Shown here: positions 9,084-19,818 of the stretch, in pieces
Position numbering within the stretch: the stretch's first letter is position 1
Layout: every line of letters starts with the position of its first letter
Program-made: the position numbers and the translations under genes
Notes under the pieces: generated by a model
Told to the model about the DNA's origin: nothing
Seen by the model: the letters and a program-made list of their open reading frames with translations, nothing else
The model's database searches: none
Source: Flammeovirgaceae bacterium
GTDB taxonomy: Bacteria > Bacteroidota > Bacteroidia > Cytophagales > Cyclobacteriaceae
DNA: 64,000 nt
Assembly: GCA_016712035.1 (NCBI GenBank)
Contig: JADJRT010000004.1
Location: 62,001 to 126,000 of the forward strand
Direction of reading: 5' to 3'

Positions 9084-11622
9084 CAGGTGCTTGTTGTAAA
9101 GCCACCCCTCGTTTCATTAAGTCAGCGGATTGAAGAATCTTATTCTTAAGATAAAAGGGATAGTTTGGATTTTCATTGAGAAATGAATCTACAATGGCAA
9201 CTGCTTCTGACGATGAGTAACCATTAAACGTAGTTTGCAGCCACCGCTGCGGAAAAAAGATATCTCCCGTCAATTGAATCTCTTGTAGCAGATTAAGCGA
9301 AGGTCTCAAATACTTTTGAGAATCCCTTGCTCTTAACGGATGATGTAAATAATGCAAGCCCTCTAGCACCCAAGGTTCATGTTCTCGATTTTTCTCTTGT
9401 TTTAATGCTTCAAAAAATGAATCACGCACCCATGGATCATTGCTCAAAGCTGACATCACAAATTCAAATCGCTTTTTTCTGTCAGGATTTTTGGTCTCCT
9501 CTAATTGAGTTGATAAGTAATAATTGCTTTTCTCCTGATTCTTCAAAGCAAGTTCGTAGACCAACGTCATTTTATCTTCTTCTGAAAGAACGAGATCTTT
9601 AATCTTGAGTTTATCGAGCCATAGCTGCTCAATTCTTTCAAGTCCTGTTTCGCTCATGGTCAAGTTTCGATACGCACGGAAAAAGGAATTCTTCTTACCA
9701 GCATCGGTAGTCTCAAGCACCAACTCCCACAAGGTCGCCTCAAGCTCATCCTGTAAAAGACTTCTGTTGTGTTCGGGCAAAAAAGTCCACCAGGCTGTCT
9801 GCAAGTTCCCAAGTAAATAATCGACAATCAATGGATTTTCCTCCAATTTCAATACACCCAACATGGATTGAATCATCAAGTTCGGTGTTGGGCCATCACC
9901 ACGCACCATACCTTCCCAACAGTTGATCCACATAGATGCACGGAATACGGGATCATTACTGTATAAGGGATTTGCAAGGAATCCATTCTTACTACTGTCA
10001 GCAAGTTTAAAATAGCCATAACTAAAACCATCGGAGTTTAAAAAATTATAGGCCGACAAACTATCAATGCGGACAGGTTTTGCATTTATAAGATCAATTG
10101 TTATCTCTGTCTCATAGCCGAGTTTAATTTCCAAAGGCTGCTGCCAGATGCGATTTGATGTTTGATCCTTACGCTGTTTAACGGATTCCGGATTGTACCA
10201 TTCATACGTAGGCATGCCTTCTGTTTTTACCCAAACATTACTCCATGCCTCGATGTCTTCGTTAGATTTTGAATCGATAATGGAAATGAGATCATCCCAT
10301 TCAGCATTGCCATACGAATACTTTTTCAAGTACTCACGTAAACTTTCCTGCATTAATTCCGCACCTATCTTTCGTTCCAGATGACGCATCACAATCGGTG
10401 CCTTCTGATAAATAATGGCTCCATAAAGAGAGCCGGCATTTTTCAAATTCGACAACTTCTGCAGAATTGGATTAGCGCCCGCGCTTCGATCTACCTCATA
10501 AGCCGAAGGATAATGCGATAGTAAAAACCGAAGGTTATGATCAATCTCAGGAAAAGCGGGCTGCACAATTTTAGCCGCCATAAAATTGGCAAACACTTCC
10601 TTCATCCACACATCGTTAAACCAATCCATCGTAACCAAATCGCCAAACCACATGTGTGCAGTTTCGTGCGCAATCAAACTTGCCCTGCCCATTCTTAGAT
10701 TGATGGACGCCTTCTCATCCAAAAGCAAGGAAGATTCATTATAAAAAATAGAACCCGGATGTTCCATACCCCCATATTGAAACGATGGAATGAGCGCAAA
10801 ATCAAATTTATCAAAAGGATAATCAATGGCTGTATAGTCTTCCAACCAAGCCAGTGACTTACCATGAATCTCAAAAATCTCATCCAGATTTCGCTTTACT
10901 TTTACACTATCCGTTTCGCGGTAGTACATAGTCATACTGCGATTGTTAACAATACGACTAAACTTATTAAACTTGCCAGCAGCAAAGGCTACCAAATAAG
11001 AACTTATCTGCTTCGTTTTTTCAAACACATACACAGTCTCATTTGATTTAGCGCTAACTTCTTTACTCTTACCATTGGAAATAGCCTCCCAGCCAACCGG
11101 GGTTGTTAGTGTAATTTCACAAGTAGCCTTTAGATTGGGTTGATCGAATAATGGAAAGCATGTTGCTGCCCGATCGGGCACAAACAGCGTATAGAGATAG
11201 TCATCATTTCTGTTTAAAGAAAGATTGCCTGCGATAAAATCGATCCTGATAGCATTCAAACCTGTTTTCAAATATTTAGAGTCAATTATAATATGCTCAT
11301 TGAAAAAGGTGTACGGTATTTCTTTATCATCAATCTGTATCTTACTTAAATTCGAAGCATCTTCATTAAAATCAATTATTAGATTATCCCCTAATGAATT
11401 AATAGAAAAGGAGATCACCACCTGACCAGTAATAGGCGTAAACTTATCAGCCGGAATATCAAGGTCTAGTTGGTAGGAAACTTCTGAAAGTGTTCGTTTG
11501 CGTTGTTCGTTAAGTTCAAATGAGACTCCTTTATCAGGATTTTGGATGGAGGGTTTACAAGCACCCACTAGTGCCAGACTAAATAGGATCAACAACTTTG
11601 CTTTCAAGGAGTATTTTAGCAT
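9073..11622 (-). CDS. M1-family aminopeptidase, lipoprotein
   Basis: 849 aa, intact. A lipobox LVGAC at residues 18-22 marks a lipoprotein facing the periplasm or surface. The zinc site HETAH is at 319-323, with the third ligand Glu in KEVFANF at about 342. The substrate N-terminus recognition motif is GGMEHPG at 284-290. The N-terminal beta-sandwich, the thermolysin-like catalytic domain and a long helical C-terminal (ERAP-like) half are all present, which fits the normal family length. It removes N-terminal amino acids from peptides. Convergent overlap with the rhomboid gene. Confidence 0.92.
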   Translation of the reverse strand: MLKYSLKAKLLILFSLALVGACKPSIQNPDKGVSFELNEQRKRTLSEVSYQLDLDIPADKFTPITGQVVISFSINSLGDNLIIDFNEDASNLSKIQIDDKEIPYTFFNEHIIIDSKYLKTGLNAIRIDFIAGNLSLNRNDDYLYTLFVPDRAATCFPLFDQPNLKATCEITLTTPVGWEAISNGKSKEVSAKSNETVYVFEKTKQISSYLVAFAAGKFNKFSRIVNNRSMTMYYRETDSVKVKRNLDEIFEIHGKSLAWLEDYTAIDYPFDKFDFALIPSFQYGGMEHPGSIFYNESSLLLDEKASINLRMGRASLIAHETAHMWFGDLVTMDWFNDVWMKEVFANFMAAKIVQPAFPEIDHNLRFLLSHYPSAYEVDRSAGANPILQKLSNLKNAGSLYGAIIYQKAPIVMRHLERKIGAELMQESLREYLKKYSYGNAEWDDLISIIDSKSNEDIEAWSNVWVKTEGMPTYEWYNPESVKQRKDQTSNRIWQQPLEIKLGYETEITIDLINAKPVRIDSLSAYNFLNSDGFSYGYFKLADSSKNGFLANPLYSNDPVFRASMWINCWEGMVRGDGPTPNLMIQSMLGVLKLEENPLIVDYLLGNLQTAWWTFLPEHNRSLLQDELEATLWELVLETTDAGKKNSFFRAYRNLTMSETGLERIEQLWLDKLKIKDLVLSEEDKMTLVYELALKNQEKSNYYLSTQLEETKNPDRKKRFEFVMSALSNDPWVRDSFFEALKQEKNREHEPWVLEGLHYLHHPLRARDSQKYLRPSLNLLQEIQLTGDIFFPQRWLQTTFNGYSSSEAVAIVDSFLNENPNYPFYLKNKILQSADLMKRGVALQQAPAIQ

Positions 11623-11673
11623 GTGGTAATTAAAAATTAATTGTTCTAAATCAAATTACCGCTTGGATAATTT

Positions 11674-12024
11674 TTAAACTGTATCACTCTTTAGAAAATC
11701 GCCATCAACAATAAGCAGCTTAACTCCATTTTTTGAAATGGATCTATGTGAACTCAGGCTATCTGAAACAACATAGGTCATTCCTTTTGTCAACAGTACA
11801 TTGTCTTTACCTTCTAGCTCTGAAATAAATTCACCTTCCAGGCAATGAACAATATGACCTTTCTGACACCAGTGATCCGCCATGTAGCCGGCAGAATATT
11901 CAACCATCCTAATTCGAAGTCCGCCTAACTGAAGCGTTTGCCAAAAGGAAGTGCCGGTTTCCCCAATGTGTTCCGTCTTAGGAATAGTTCGCCAATCGAT
12001 GGTTTGAAAATTAATTATATCCAT
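11674..12024 (-). CDS. DHCW-motif cupin-fold protein
   Basis: 116-aa cytosolic cupin. The name-giving motif appears as ADHWCQKGHIVHCLEGEF near residues 48-65, with GMTYVVSD forming the second half of the barrel. This small family is widespread and uncharacterised; the conserved His/Cys suggest metal binding. It sits 29 nt downstream of the membrane-anchored unknown protein on the same strand. Confidence 0.82.
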   Translation of the reverse strand: MDIINFQTIDWRTIPKTEHIGETGTSFWQTLQLGGLRIRMVEYSAGYMADHWCQKGHIVHCLEGEFISELEGKDNVLLTKGMTYVVSDSLSSHRSISKNGVKLLIVDGDFLKSDTV

Positions 12025-12053
12025 AAAGTATCTTGTTTGATAATAAATGACAG

Positions 12054-12707
12054 TTATTTAAAAACTTCATGATTATAATATTGCTCTACCCAAACGCGAT
12101 TAATTTTCAATTTCTGATTTAATTTCAAATATTGATTCTCATCCAGATTGTCCAACATATAAATTGAAAAATATTTTTTATCACTAGTAAATCCTATTAA
12201 ATTATTTAATGTTTCTCTATCCTGAAAAACAAAATAGTCTAGTTTATAAGATTTAAAGACTCCAAAACTCTTTTCGTTTCCAAGTTCATCATTAAAATGT
12301 TGTACAAAGAAATGAAAGTCATAGAAATTAATATGATTTGGAAATTTTACTATTGCCTGTTTCTCCCGGGTCACAATACTAAATTCATCTATTAAATAAT
12401 TTCCTGTTAAGACTTTAAGGAAGTCGTCAATAATAACCTCTATAGACTTGTTTGTAGAAATTACAAAAATGAGTTTCTCTCCATCGTTAAAATCAACGTT
12501 TAACTTCTCTTTAGATGGATAAGGTTTATCATCCTTATTTGTATCGGAATCAAAAAGTCCATGAAATGGACCGAGTAAAACCCGTTTTAATATACCGAGG
12601 GGTAATGTTATTAAAATATCCTTAGGATACTTTAATACTGAAGCTACCAGTGCTAATCCCAGCAAAACAAAGAGTCCCTCAAAAATGTAATATCGATGCA
12701 TACTCAA
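12054..12707 (-). CDS. Unknown protein with N-terminal TM anchor
   Basis: 217 aa. One hydrophobic segment at about residues 7-25 (YIFEGLFVLLGLALVASVL) is followed by a second weaker one near 35-48, then a soluble alpha/beta-looking domain from about residue 60. No family is recognised. The gene is more AT-rich than its neighbours, and its protein is rich in Lys, Asn, Asp and Phe. It sits between two conserved housekeeping-type genes and shares its strand with the DHCW cupin. Confidence 0.65.
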   Translation of the reverse strand: MSMHRYYIFEGLFVLLGLALVASVLKYPKDILITLPLGILKRVLLGPFHGLFDSDTNKDDKPYPSKEKLNVDFNDGEKLIFVISTNKSIEVIIDDFLKVLTGNYLIDEFSIVTREKQAIVKFPNHINFYDFHFFVQHFNDELGNEKSFGVFKSYKLDYFVFQDRETLNNLIGFTSDKKYFSIYMLDNLDENQYLKLNQKLKINRVWVEQYYNHEVFK

Positions 12708-12744
12708 ACATCTTTACTTAATTTCTTTAATATATACTACCCCA

Positions 12745-12766
12745 TGGCCTGTGTCCTCACAGGCCA
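12745..12766. other. Perfect 9-bp hairpin in divergent spacer
   Basis: TGGCCTGTG and CACAGGCCA pair perfectly around a TCCT loop. The hairpin lies between the divergent unknown gene (start 12707) and the nitrilase gene (start 12863). No T-run follows on either strand, so it is not a standard intrinsic terminator; an operator or a transcript-end structure is possible. Confidence 0.5.
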
Positions 12767-12862
12767 CTTGTAAATTTGAACCTGAAAAGCTACTCCTTGA
12801 AATAAAATTATAAGGCAGTATCCCCTGCATTTATTACATTTAAATCTAAACAAATTCAGCGA

Positions 12863-13777
12863 ATGGAAACACCTCCTGCATTTATTGCTGCAACCGTGCA
12901 GGCAGCACCGGTATTTTTTAACAAAGCTCAAACTGTTGATAAACTCATAAGCCTGACGCAGGAGGCAGCCAAGGAAAAAGCTTCGCTCATCCTATTTCCC
13001 GAAGTAATTATTCCCGGCTACCCACGCGGATTAATTTTTGGAACCACCGTGGGTGGTCGCTTACCGGAAGGTCGGGAAATGTTTTTGCGCTATTGGGAAA
13101 ATGCCATTGAAGTGCCGGGCAAAGAAACCGATCAACTTGCACGCGCAGCTAAAGAAGCAAAAGCCTATCTGGTAGTAGGCGTTACCGAAAAAGATAAAAT
13201 CAGCGATACGCTGTATTGCACGTTGCTTTATTTCTCTCCGGAAGGAAAGTTAATTCACAAACACAGAAAATTAAAACCCACCGCAGCCGAGCGTATCATA
13301 TGGGGTGAAGGTGATGGTAGCGATTTGCAAGTGCTCGATACACCCTTAGGAAAAATAGGAGGCTTAATTTGTTGGGAAAATTATATGCCGCTGGCGCGCA
13401 CCGCCTTATATCAACAAGGCATTGAAATCTACATGGCGCCCACCGCTGATTCCCGGGGTACATGGCAAGCCAGCATGGAACACATTGCCTGCGAAGGTCG
13501 ATGTTTTGTTTTAGGTTGTAATCAATATCTTACAAAAGAACATTACCCAAAAGATTTGCAAGTACTTCTAACTGACGAACATCCTTCCTTACCAAGTAGT
13601 GGCGGCAGTTGTATCGTTTCACCATTAGGTAAGCGATTGGCCGGACCACTTTATGATAAAGAGGGAATTTTAACTGCCGAAATTGATCACCGCGAAATTA
13701 TCAAAGCAAAAATGGATTTTGACCCGATTGGTCATTATGCTAGAAATGATGTGTTTGAATTAAAAGTTAAGAAATAA
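12863..13777 (+). CDS. Nitrilase-family carbon-nitrogen hydrolase
   Basis: 304 aa with the complete Glu-Lys-Cys triad: Glu47 in FPEVIIPGYP, Lys in HRKLKPT (about 136) and Cys170 in GGLICWENYMPLAR. The CWENYMPLAR signature and the GTTVGGR loop place it with true nitrilases (nitrile to acid plus ammonia) rather than with omega-amidases. Cytosolic, no signal peptide. It is followed 15 nt later by the GH2 gene on the same strand. The substrate (aliphatic or arylaceto-nitrile) cannot be decided. Confidence 0.92.
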   Translation: METPPAFIAATVQAAPVFFNKAQTVDKLISLTQEAAKEKASLILFPEVIIPGYPRGLIFGTTVGGRLPEGREMFLRYWENAIEVPGKETDQLARAAKEAKAYLVVGVTEKDKISDTLYCTLLYFSPEGKLIHKHRKLKPTAAERIIWGEGDGSDLQVLDTPLGKIGGLICWENYMPLARTALYQQGIEIYMAPTADSRGTWQASMEHIACEGRCFVLGCNQYLTKEHYPKDLQVLLTDEHPSLPSSGGSCIVSPLGKRLAGPLYDKEGILTAEIDHREIIKAKMDFDPIGHYARNDVFELKVKK

Positions 13778-13792
13778 TTATAAACTTCAATT

Positions 13793-16542
13793 ATGAATAC
13801 AGCAAAACGTCTCCTATTAGTCTTATTGATAGCGCCTATCACTGCATTAACGCAAACAATCCCTTTGCCCGAACATCCACGGCCCGATTTTGAACGCTCA
13901 CAATGGCAGAACTTAAACGGAGTCTGGCAATTTGAATTCGATTCGCTCAATCAAGGTATTGCAAAAAAATGGAATGAAGGCAACTCTTCTTTTGCTCATA
14001 AAATAAGTGTGCCCTTCCCGTGGGGCTCCAAACTCTCGGGTGTACAAGACAAAGCTGACATTGCCTGGTATCAGCGAGACCTGGTTATAGACGCTTCATG
14101 GAAAAGCAAAAGAACATTTTTAACCATTGGCGCTTCTGATTGGGAGACAACCGTATGGTTGGGTGGGAAATTATTAGGAACCCACCAAGGTGGTTATACT
14201 CCTTTTCTTTTGAGTTAACCGAACACCTTATCTATGGTAAATCTCAAAAATTAGTAGTACGCGTGGATGACAAGCGGAGAGATTTTACTCTTTACGGAAA
14301 ACAAGGTTACGGAAACGCACGGGGTATTTGGCAAACCGTTTATGTAGAAGCCCGCGGTAATAATTTTATAGATGCCATTCACTTTGCTCCCGATATTGAT
14401 AATCAGCAAGCTAAAGTCACAGCCTATTTGCCTACGGAGGCCACGGCCGACACAAAACTTTCGGTAACGATTAAAACGGAAAGCACTCCCATCACAAAAG
14501 AAATTATCATCCCAAAAGGAAAAGATAAATATGTTTTTACTGTCAGTATTCCCAAGCCTCACCTCTGGTCGTTAGAAGATCCGTATCTCTACGAAGCAGA
14601 AGTTAAGCTCAACGATGACGCGGTTAAAACTTATTTCGGAATGCGAAAGATTTCGGTTGTCAATCTACCGGGAACAGAGTTTCCGTATGTGGCGATCAAC
14701 GATAAGCCGGTCTATCTTCAACTTACGTTGGATCAATCCTATCACCCGGAAGGGTTCTATACTTTTCCAACTGATGCCTTTATGCGAAAAGAGATAGAAC
14801 TCGCTAAGTCCATTGGGCTCAACGGCATTCGCCCGCATATTAAATCAGAGATTCCACGCAAACTTTATTGGGCAGATAAACTCGGAGTACTTGTGATGGC
14901 CGATCTACCAAACAGTTGGGGCGACCCCGATGCGAAGATGCAGCTAGAAGCAGAGAATACTTTTCGCGATATGGTAAAGCGTGACTTTAATCACCCCGCG
15001 ATCTTTTCCTGGATTTTATTTAACGAGACCTGGGGATTACGCACTCATGTTGAAGAAGCCGGAAAAAAGGAGGCCCAGTATCTACCTGAAACACAAATGT
15101 GGGTTTCTTCCATGTATTATCTAGCGAAATCGCTAGACCCAACCCGATTGGTTGAAGATAATTCTATTTGCTGTGGAGCCGGTCATACCGTTACCGACCT
15201 CAACTCTTTTCATGATTACCTTCCGGGATGGGAATGGGACAACCATCTAAACGACCTGACAGAAAAATCTTTTGAGGGTAGTACGTTTCAATTCGAGTCT
15301 GGCTTTAAGCAAGGCAAACAACCGAAAATTAATTCGGAGTGTGGTAATGTGTGGGGCTATGAGGGCAGCACCGGAGATGTTGATTATAGCTGGGATTACC
15401 ATCGCATGATAAATACCTTTAGAAAATATCCAGAAGTAGCCGGATGGCTTTATACCGAGCACCACGATGTGATAAACGAATGGAATGGCTACTGGCGCTT
15501 TGACCGTACTCAAAAATTTACGGGGCTTGAAGAACTAATGCCCGGCATGACGCTTAATGATTTTCATGCCGCGGTTTATCTTTCTACTGGTAATGAGATT
15601 TGTACTACGGTAAAAGGTGGCGAGAAAGTAAGCGTACCGCTTTACCTTTCTTCTATGTCGAATGTGGATTATGGAAAACAACTTCGTCTATCCTTTCAAT
15701 TAAAGCATACAAACGCTATTGGCGAAACTTCATTGGTTACGATGGGTTCAAAGCTTATCGACTACCAACCTTATCTGCAAAAAGAGCTTGAAGCACTCGC
15801 TGTTGAAATGCCTGCTGTAGCTGGTCTATCCATCCTCACGTTGCAACTGGAAGATTTAAAAGGCACTGCGTTGCATCATAACTTCGTGCATTTTGAGGTT
15901 ATCTCCGAAACAGCTCTGCCCAAAACAAAAATACTTTCCGTGGCTCCTGCTGAATTTACAAAAGCTACCTGGAGTGCAAAGCAATGGAATGTTTTAGACG
16001 GATTAAAAGTAAACGGTGCAGGCTCGGGCTTTTTTGAATATTCAATTACGCTGGATAAGTCAACCAATCTCAATTCAATTAAAGAAGCGTACATCCTCAT
16101 CGAACTTTCGGCCAAAGAATTGTTTGTGAAAGATTATGATGAGAAAGAGAAAACAGATGTTGATTTTATGTTGGGCGGCAAAGCCTCGCCCAGTGGTAAT
16201 CCCAACGCCTACCCGATGACAGACGAAACACTCTTCGCTTCAAAAATTGTGATAACTGTAAATGGTGAAACCGCATTATCAACAACGTTAAAAGATGATC
16301 CGGCAGATCATCGGGGCGTATTATCCTGGCATCACCAATTAAAAGATAAAAAATTGCGCGAGGCAGGTTCTTATGGGTACCTGGTTAAGGTTCAGGTTTC
16401 TAAAACTCAGCTTAAGACTGCTGTTGAAAAAGGAACGATTTTGTTACGACTGGAGACGAGTGGTAAAGGCGGTATCGCAGTATATGGTAAATCATTTGGC
16501 CGTTACCCGGTTGATCCTTCGTTGGTGTTGAAGATGAAATGA
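13793..16542 (+). CDS. GH2 beta-galactosidase/glucuronidase-like enzyme (frameshifted)
   Basis: Secreted glycoside hydrolase family 2 (signal peptide MNTAKRLLLVLLIAPITALTQ). The N-terminal sugar-binding domain starts at LNGVWQFEFD, followed by an immunoglobulin-like domain and a TIM barrel. The acid/base Glu is in FNETWG and the nucleophile in SECGNVWG. The frame breaks in a T-run at 14203-14206; adding one T restores GGYTPFSFELTEHL and joins 13793-14218 with the rest, giving about 917 aa. The C-terminal domain is unusually long and beta-rich. Sugar specificity is open. Likely a homopolymer error rather than a true pseudogene. Confidence 0.87.
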
Positions 16543-16641
16543 TTATCCAATCAGGCGATTTAATTATCCGCTCCTTACTTGATGAACGGACTGGAAAAAT
16601 TTGAAAATCATTTATCTTCGCTCCCATCCTATTTAAACTCT

Positions 16642-18297
16642 ATGCGCAAATCCCAGATTTTCATTTTATGTGCCGTTATTTTTATGACTGCCTGCACTAC
16701 TGAAACTAAAAAAGAACCAACCGTTACGGTATCGGATTACCCGAGTCTCGTGGATCTATTTAAAGAATGGCGCACGTTTGAAAATCCGCCTAAGCGTGAT
16801 GGCGCACCTGATTATACTGCAGAAACATTTGCAAAACGACTTCCGGAATTCAAAACCCTACAAGACAGATTGCTGACCATAGACACCGCAGGCTGGCCGC
16901 TTGAGCAGCGGATTGATTGGCATGTTGTAAGGGCCGAAATGAACGGTTGGGATTTTAACTACCGAATTTTAAAACCGTGGGAACGCGACCCGGCCTATTA
17001 TAAAACGTTGTGGATGGAACGCAGTGATGTGCCCGCGCATGAGGGTTCTACGCATCATGGAATAGTTGATGTGTGGACGTATCAATTTCCATTGGACACA
17101 GAAAGTGGAATGAAATTGATAAACGAATTAAATGCAATCGCTCCGCTAAACGAACAAGCTAAACTCAACCTTACCGGTAATGCAAAAGAACTGTGGATTG
17201 CCGGCATCCGCGACATTAAAACCCAAAGCGAAGATTTGAAGTCATTGTTAGAATTGCCGGGCGTAGCGGGGCAAGCGGGGTTGGTTAGTTCTATTAACAG
17301 TGCCATTACTTCTACCAACGACTTGGTCGCCTGGTTAGAAAAAGAATCTGCTTCTAAAACCGGACCTTCCGGAATAGGCAAAGAAAATTACACCTGGTAT
17401 TTACAAAACGTACATTTGGTACCACTTACGTGGGAAGATGAAGTCATGCTATTGAAGCGCGAGCTAACCCGCGCCTGGACAGGTCTTAAATTAGAAGAGC
17501 ATAACAACAGAAACTTACCACTCTTAAAAGCTGCCAACACGCCCGAAGAATTTAAGGCGTTGGCAGAACGATCGGCTAAAAGTTTTTTAACCTTTTTGGA
17601 GAAAGATGAAATTGTTACCGTTAAGGATTACTTTGAACCCGCGTTAAGGGAACACCTGGGAAGGTTTGTGCCGACTGAAAAAAGAAACTTCTTTTTAATA
17701 GGCATGCATTATGACCCGCGGCCACTGTACTCCCATTTTTACCATTGGTTTGAATTGGCCCGTATGGATAACGAACCTCATCCAAGCGAAATCCGAAAAG
17801 GTCCACTGCTCTACAATATTTTTGATTCGCGGAATGAAGGTACTGCCACCGCTGTAGAAGAAATGTTTATGCAAGCCGGTTTGTACAATGATGATCCACG
17901 GGTAAGAGAAATTGTCTACATCATGATTGCCCAACGAGCGGCCAGAGGATTGGGCTCGCTCTATGCACAAGCCAATGAGTTAACTATGGAAGAAGCTGGA
18001 AAAATTCACTCGGAATTCACACCCCGTGGTTGGATGAAAACTGAAAAAGAGTTACTCATGTTTGAACAGCACTTATACTTGCGGCAGCCCGGTTATGGCA
18101 GCAGTTACATTACCGGCAAATATTTATTAGAAGTTGCCCTGGCCGATTATGCTAAAATGAAAGAATCTAAAAACGAAGAATTCAAAGTGAAAGATTTCTT
18201 CGATCAGCTTAATGCTATTGGCTGCATCCCCATTTCACTGGGCACCTGGCAAATGACGGGCAATGATTCGGGCATTATGGCAATTGGTAAAAAATAA
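16642..18297 (+). CDS. DUF885-like lipoprotein
   Basis: About 551 aa from the ATG at 16642, which places a lipobox (FMTAC) after a hydrophobic stretch; an upstream ATG at 16579 would bury it. Predominantly helical. The layout resembles the DUF885 group of putative metallo-carboxypeptidases, but I do not see the HEAxPGHH zinc motif; NEGTATAVEEMF occupies a similar place. It could therefore be a non-catalytic or divergent member. It follows the GH2 gene by about 100 nt. Confidence 0.65.
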   Translation: MRKSQIFILCAVIFMTACTTETKKEPTVTVSDYPSLVDLFKEWRTFENPPKRDGAPDYTAETFAKRLPEFKTLQDRLLTIDTAGWPLEQRIDWHVVRAEMNGWDFNYRILKPWERDPAYYKTLWMERSDVPAHEGSTHHGIVDVWTYQFPLDTESGMKLINELNAIAPLNEQAKLNLTGNAKELWIAGIRDIKTQSEDLKSLLELPGVAGQAGLVSSINSAITSTNDLVAWLEKESASKTGPSGIGKENYTWYLQNVHLVPLTWEDEVMLLKRELTRAWTGLKLEEHNNRNLPLLKAANTPEEFKALAERSAKSFLTFLEKDEIVTVKDYFEPALREHLGRFVPTEKRNFFLIGMHYDPRPLYSHFYHWFELARMDNEPHPSEIRKGPLLYNIFDSRNEGTATAVEEMFMQAGLYNDDPRVREIVYIMIAQRAARGLGSLYAQANELTMEEAGKIHSEFTPRGWMKTEKELLMFEQHLYLRQPGYGSSYITGKYLLEVALADYAKMKESKNEEFKVKDFFDQLNAIGCIPISLGTWQMTGNDSGIMAIGKK

Positions 18298-18481
18298 CCC
18301 CGCGATGTATCCAGAAAGACTTTAGAATCTTCAAAGTTAATTTTATGATCTCGCCATTTGGTGCTCCGGGCGGTTCTACTGAAGCAAGTTGCCCCAGATA
18401 TGTCTTGGTATTTCGGTGTACTAGCTCTTTCGAAAAGATATCCGCAACAGAAATAGCAAGTTTCTATTCATAGCGATATTA

Positions 18482-19013
18482 TCAATGCGCATGTGCCACA
18501 AAGTTTTCTTTCAGACACGCGTTTAGGACAGGCTGGGGAAACGTAGAAACTCCACCAGTCATGTTTTTACATTCTTAAATCCACGTGTGCTCAATAAATA
18601 ACTGGCCCGCGGACTGCGATGACTATGACTGCAATAAACCAGCACTTCTCGATCCTTATACTTGTCTAATTCACTCAGCCTTCCCTCCAACTCCTCCACG
18701 CTAATATTGATAGCGTTTTTGAAATGACCAAAGCTCATCACTTCGGTGTTGGTTGCATTAAACTCACCCGAAGTTCGTACATCCAACAACACCGCTTTGG
18801 GGTTGGCAGTGATACGATCGCAAAATTCATTGATGCTTAGGTTTTTAAATTTTATAGTTGACTTTTCAACCAACTTCATATTGCAAACCGGGCACATGCC
18901 GGGCCTTTATGGATAGTAATATCACAATCGTAGCCACACGGTAGGCACACGTATTCCTTAGTTTCTTGAAGAAGTGAGGATATTCCGATAAATAGAATGT
19001 AAAGATTAATCAT
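18482..19013 (-). CDS. Zinc-ribbon plus rhodanese protein (two frameshifts)
   Basis: One protein is spread over three frames. It starts at 19013 (MINLYILFIGISS) and runs into a heavy-metal-binding ribbon (YVCLPCGYDCDITIHKGP). A missing G near 18899 then shifts to MCPVCNMKLVEKSTIKF and a rhodanese domain (DVRTSGEFNATNTE, catalytic Cys in VLVYCSHSHRSPRA). A missing A in the A5 run opposite 18564-18568 shifts again to NMTGGVSTF and the end at 18482. The repaired length is about 177 aa. Ribbon-rhodanese proteins of this type are linked to sulfur or metal handling. Both breaks are homopolymer deletions. Confidence 0.75.
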
Positions 19014-19284
19014 GTGTGTGATAGATATAGATTATTATAAAAATAAGGATGTTATGGAAATATGTTTTGTGAAAATTGATTCTTTTCCTTAACGACTCCT
19101 TATTATTCGCATAAGGTAAAAGTATCAAATTATCCCCTAATGGGAGAAGGTTAAAGAAAATGTTCAAGTGCATGACGATGGCTCATTTCGCTACTGGTCA
19201 AGGATTTCATGAAGCTCATCAAAGGTTTGTAAAGAAATATGCCTTTCGTGCGTACTTAGGGTAACTAATCAAAATTTAATCACT

Positions 19285-19737
19285 ATGAAAAAAACATTAA
19301 ACGTATTTGTCGGAATCGCATTTATTGCGGTGCTGGCCTCATTCTCACCTTTCGGTGGCGAAGGTTTTACACTGCATGTGAACAACAAGTTGCTAGCGGA
19401 AAATTATTTTACCTCTAAATCCACTACGCCCCGTGTTTCATTGGGTGCCCTTGCAGACAATGATCAGATCTCAATTGCCTACAATGAGTGTGGCAAAATC
19501 GGTTCGGATCGCACGCTGACCCTAAAAGATGAATCAGGCAAGGCATTGAAAGAATGGAAGTTTTCGGACTCTCCGAAAGTGGCCGCCCCCATGAACATAA
19601 TGGCAAAAGAGATTCTGTCGTTCAAAAAAACTGATCAGAAAACTTTTACACTTATCTATACCTCCAAGGCAGTTCCGAATCGTTTGCTAGCTACCCTCTC
19701 GCTGGGCAGCGAGGCGCAGGCTTCAAGTAAGAATTAA
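19285..19737 (+). CDS. Secreted protein of unknown function
   Basis: 150 aa with a signal peptide (MKKTLNVFVGIAFIAVLASF) and a beta-rich mature part (GFTLHVNNKLLAENYF, LTLKDESGKALKEWKF). It belongs to no family I can name, though small exported proteins of this style recur in Bacteroidota. The 271-bp spacer upstream (19014-19284) holds no gene that I can see. Confidence 0.7.
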   Translation: MKKTLNVFVGIAFIAVLASFSPFGGEGFTLHVNNKLLAENYFTSKSTTPRVSLGALADNDQISIAYNECGKIGSDRTLTLKDESGKALKEWKFSDSPKVAAPMNIMAKEILSFKKTDQKTFTLIYTSKAVPNRLLATLSLGSEAQASSKN

Positions 19738-19818
19738 GTATACAACATCAATCTTTTATTGGTGAAGAAGGAGTGCCTGGATACTCCTTTCTTACTTATC
19801 TTTATCAAAAAGATTCGG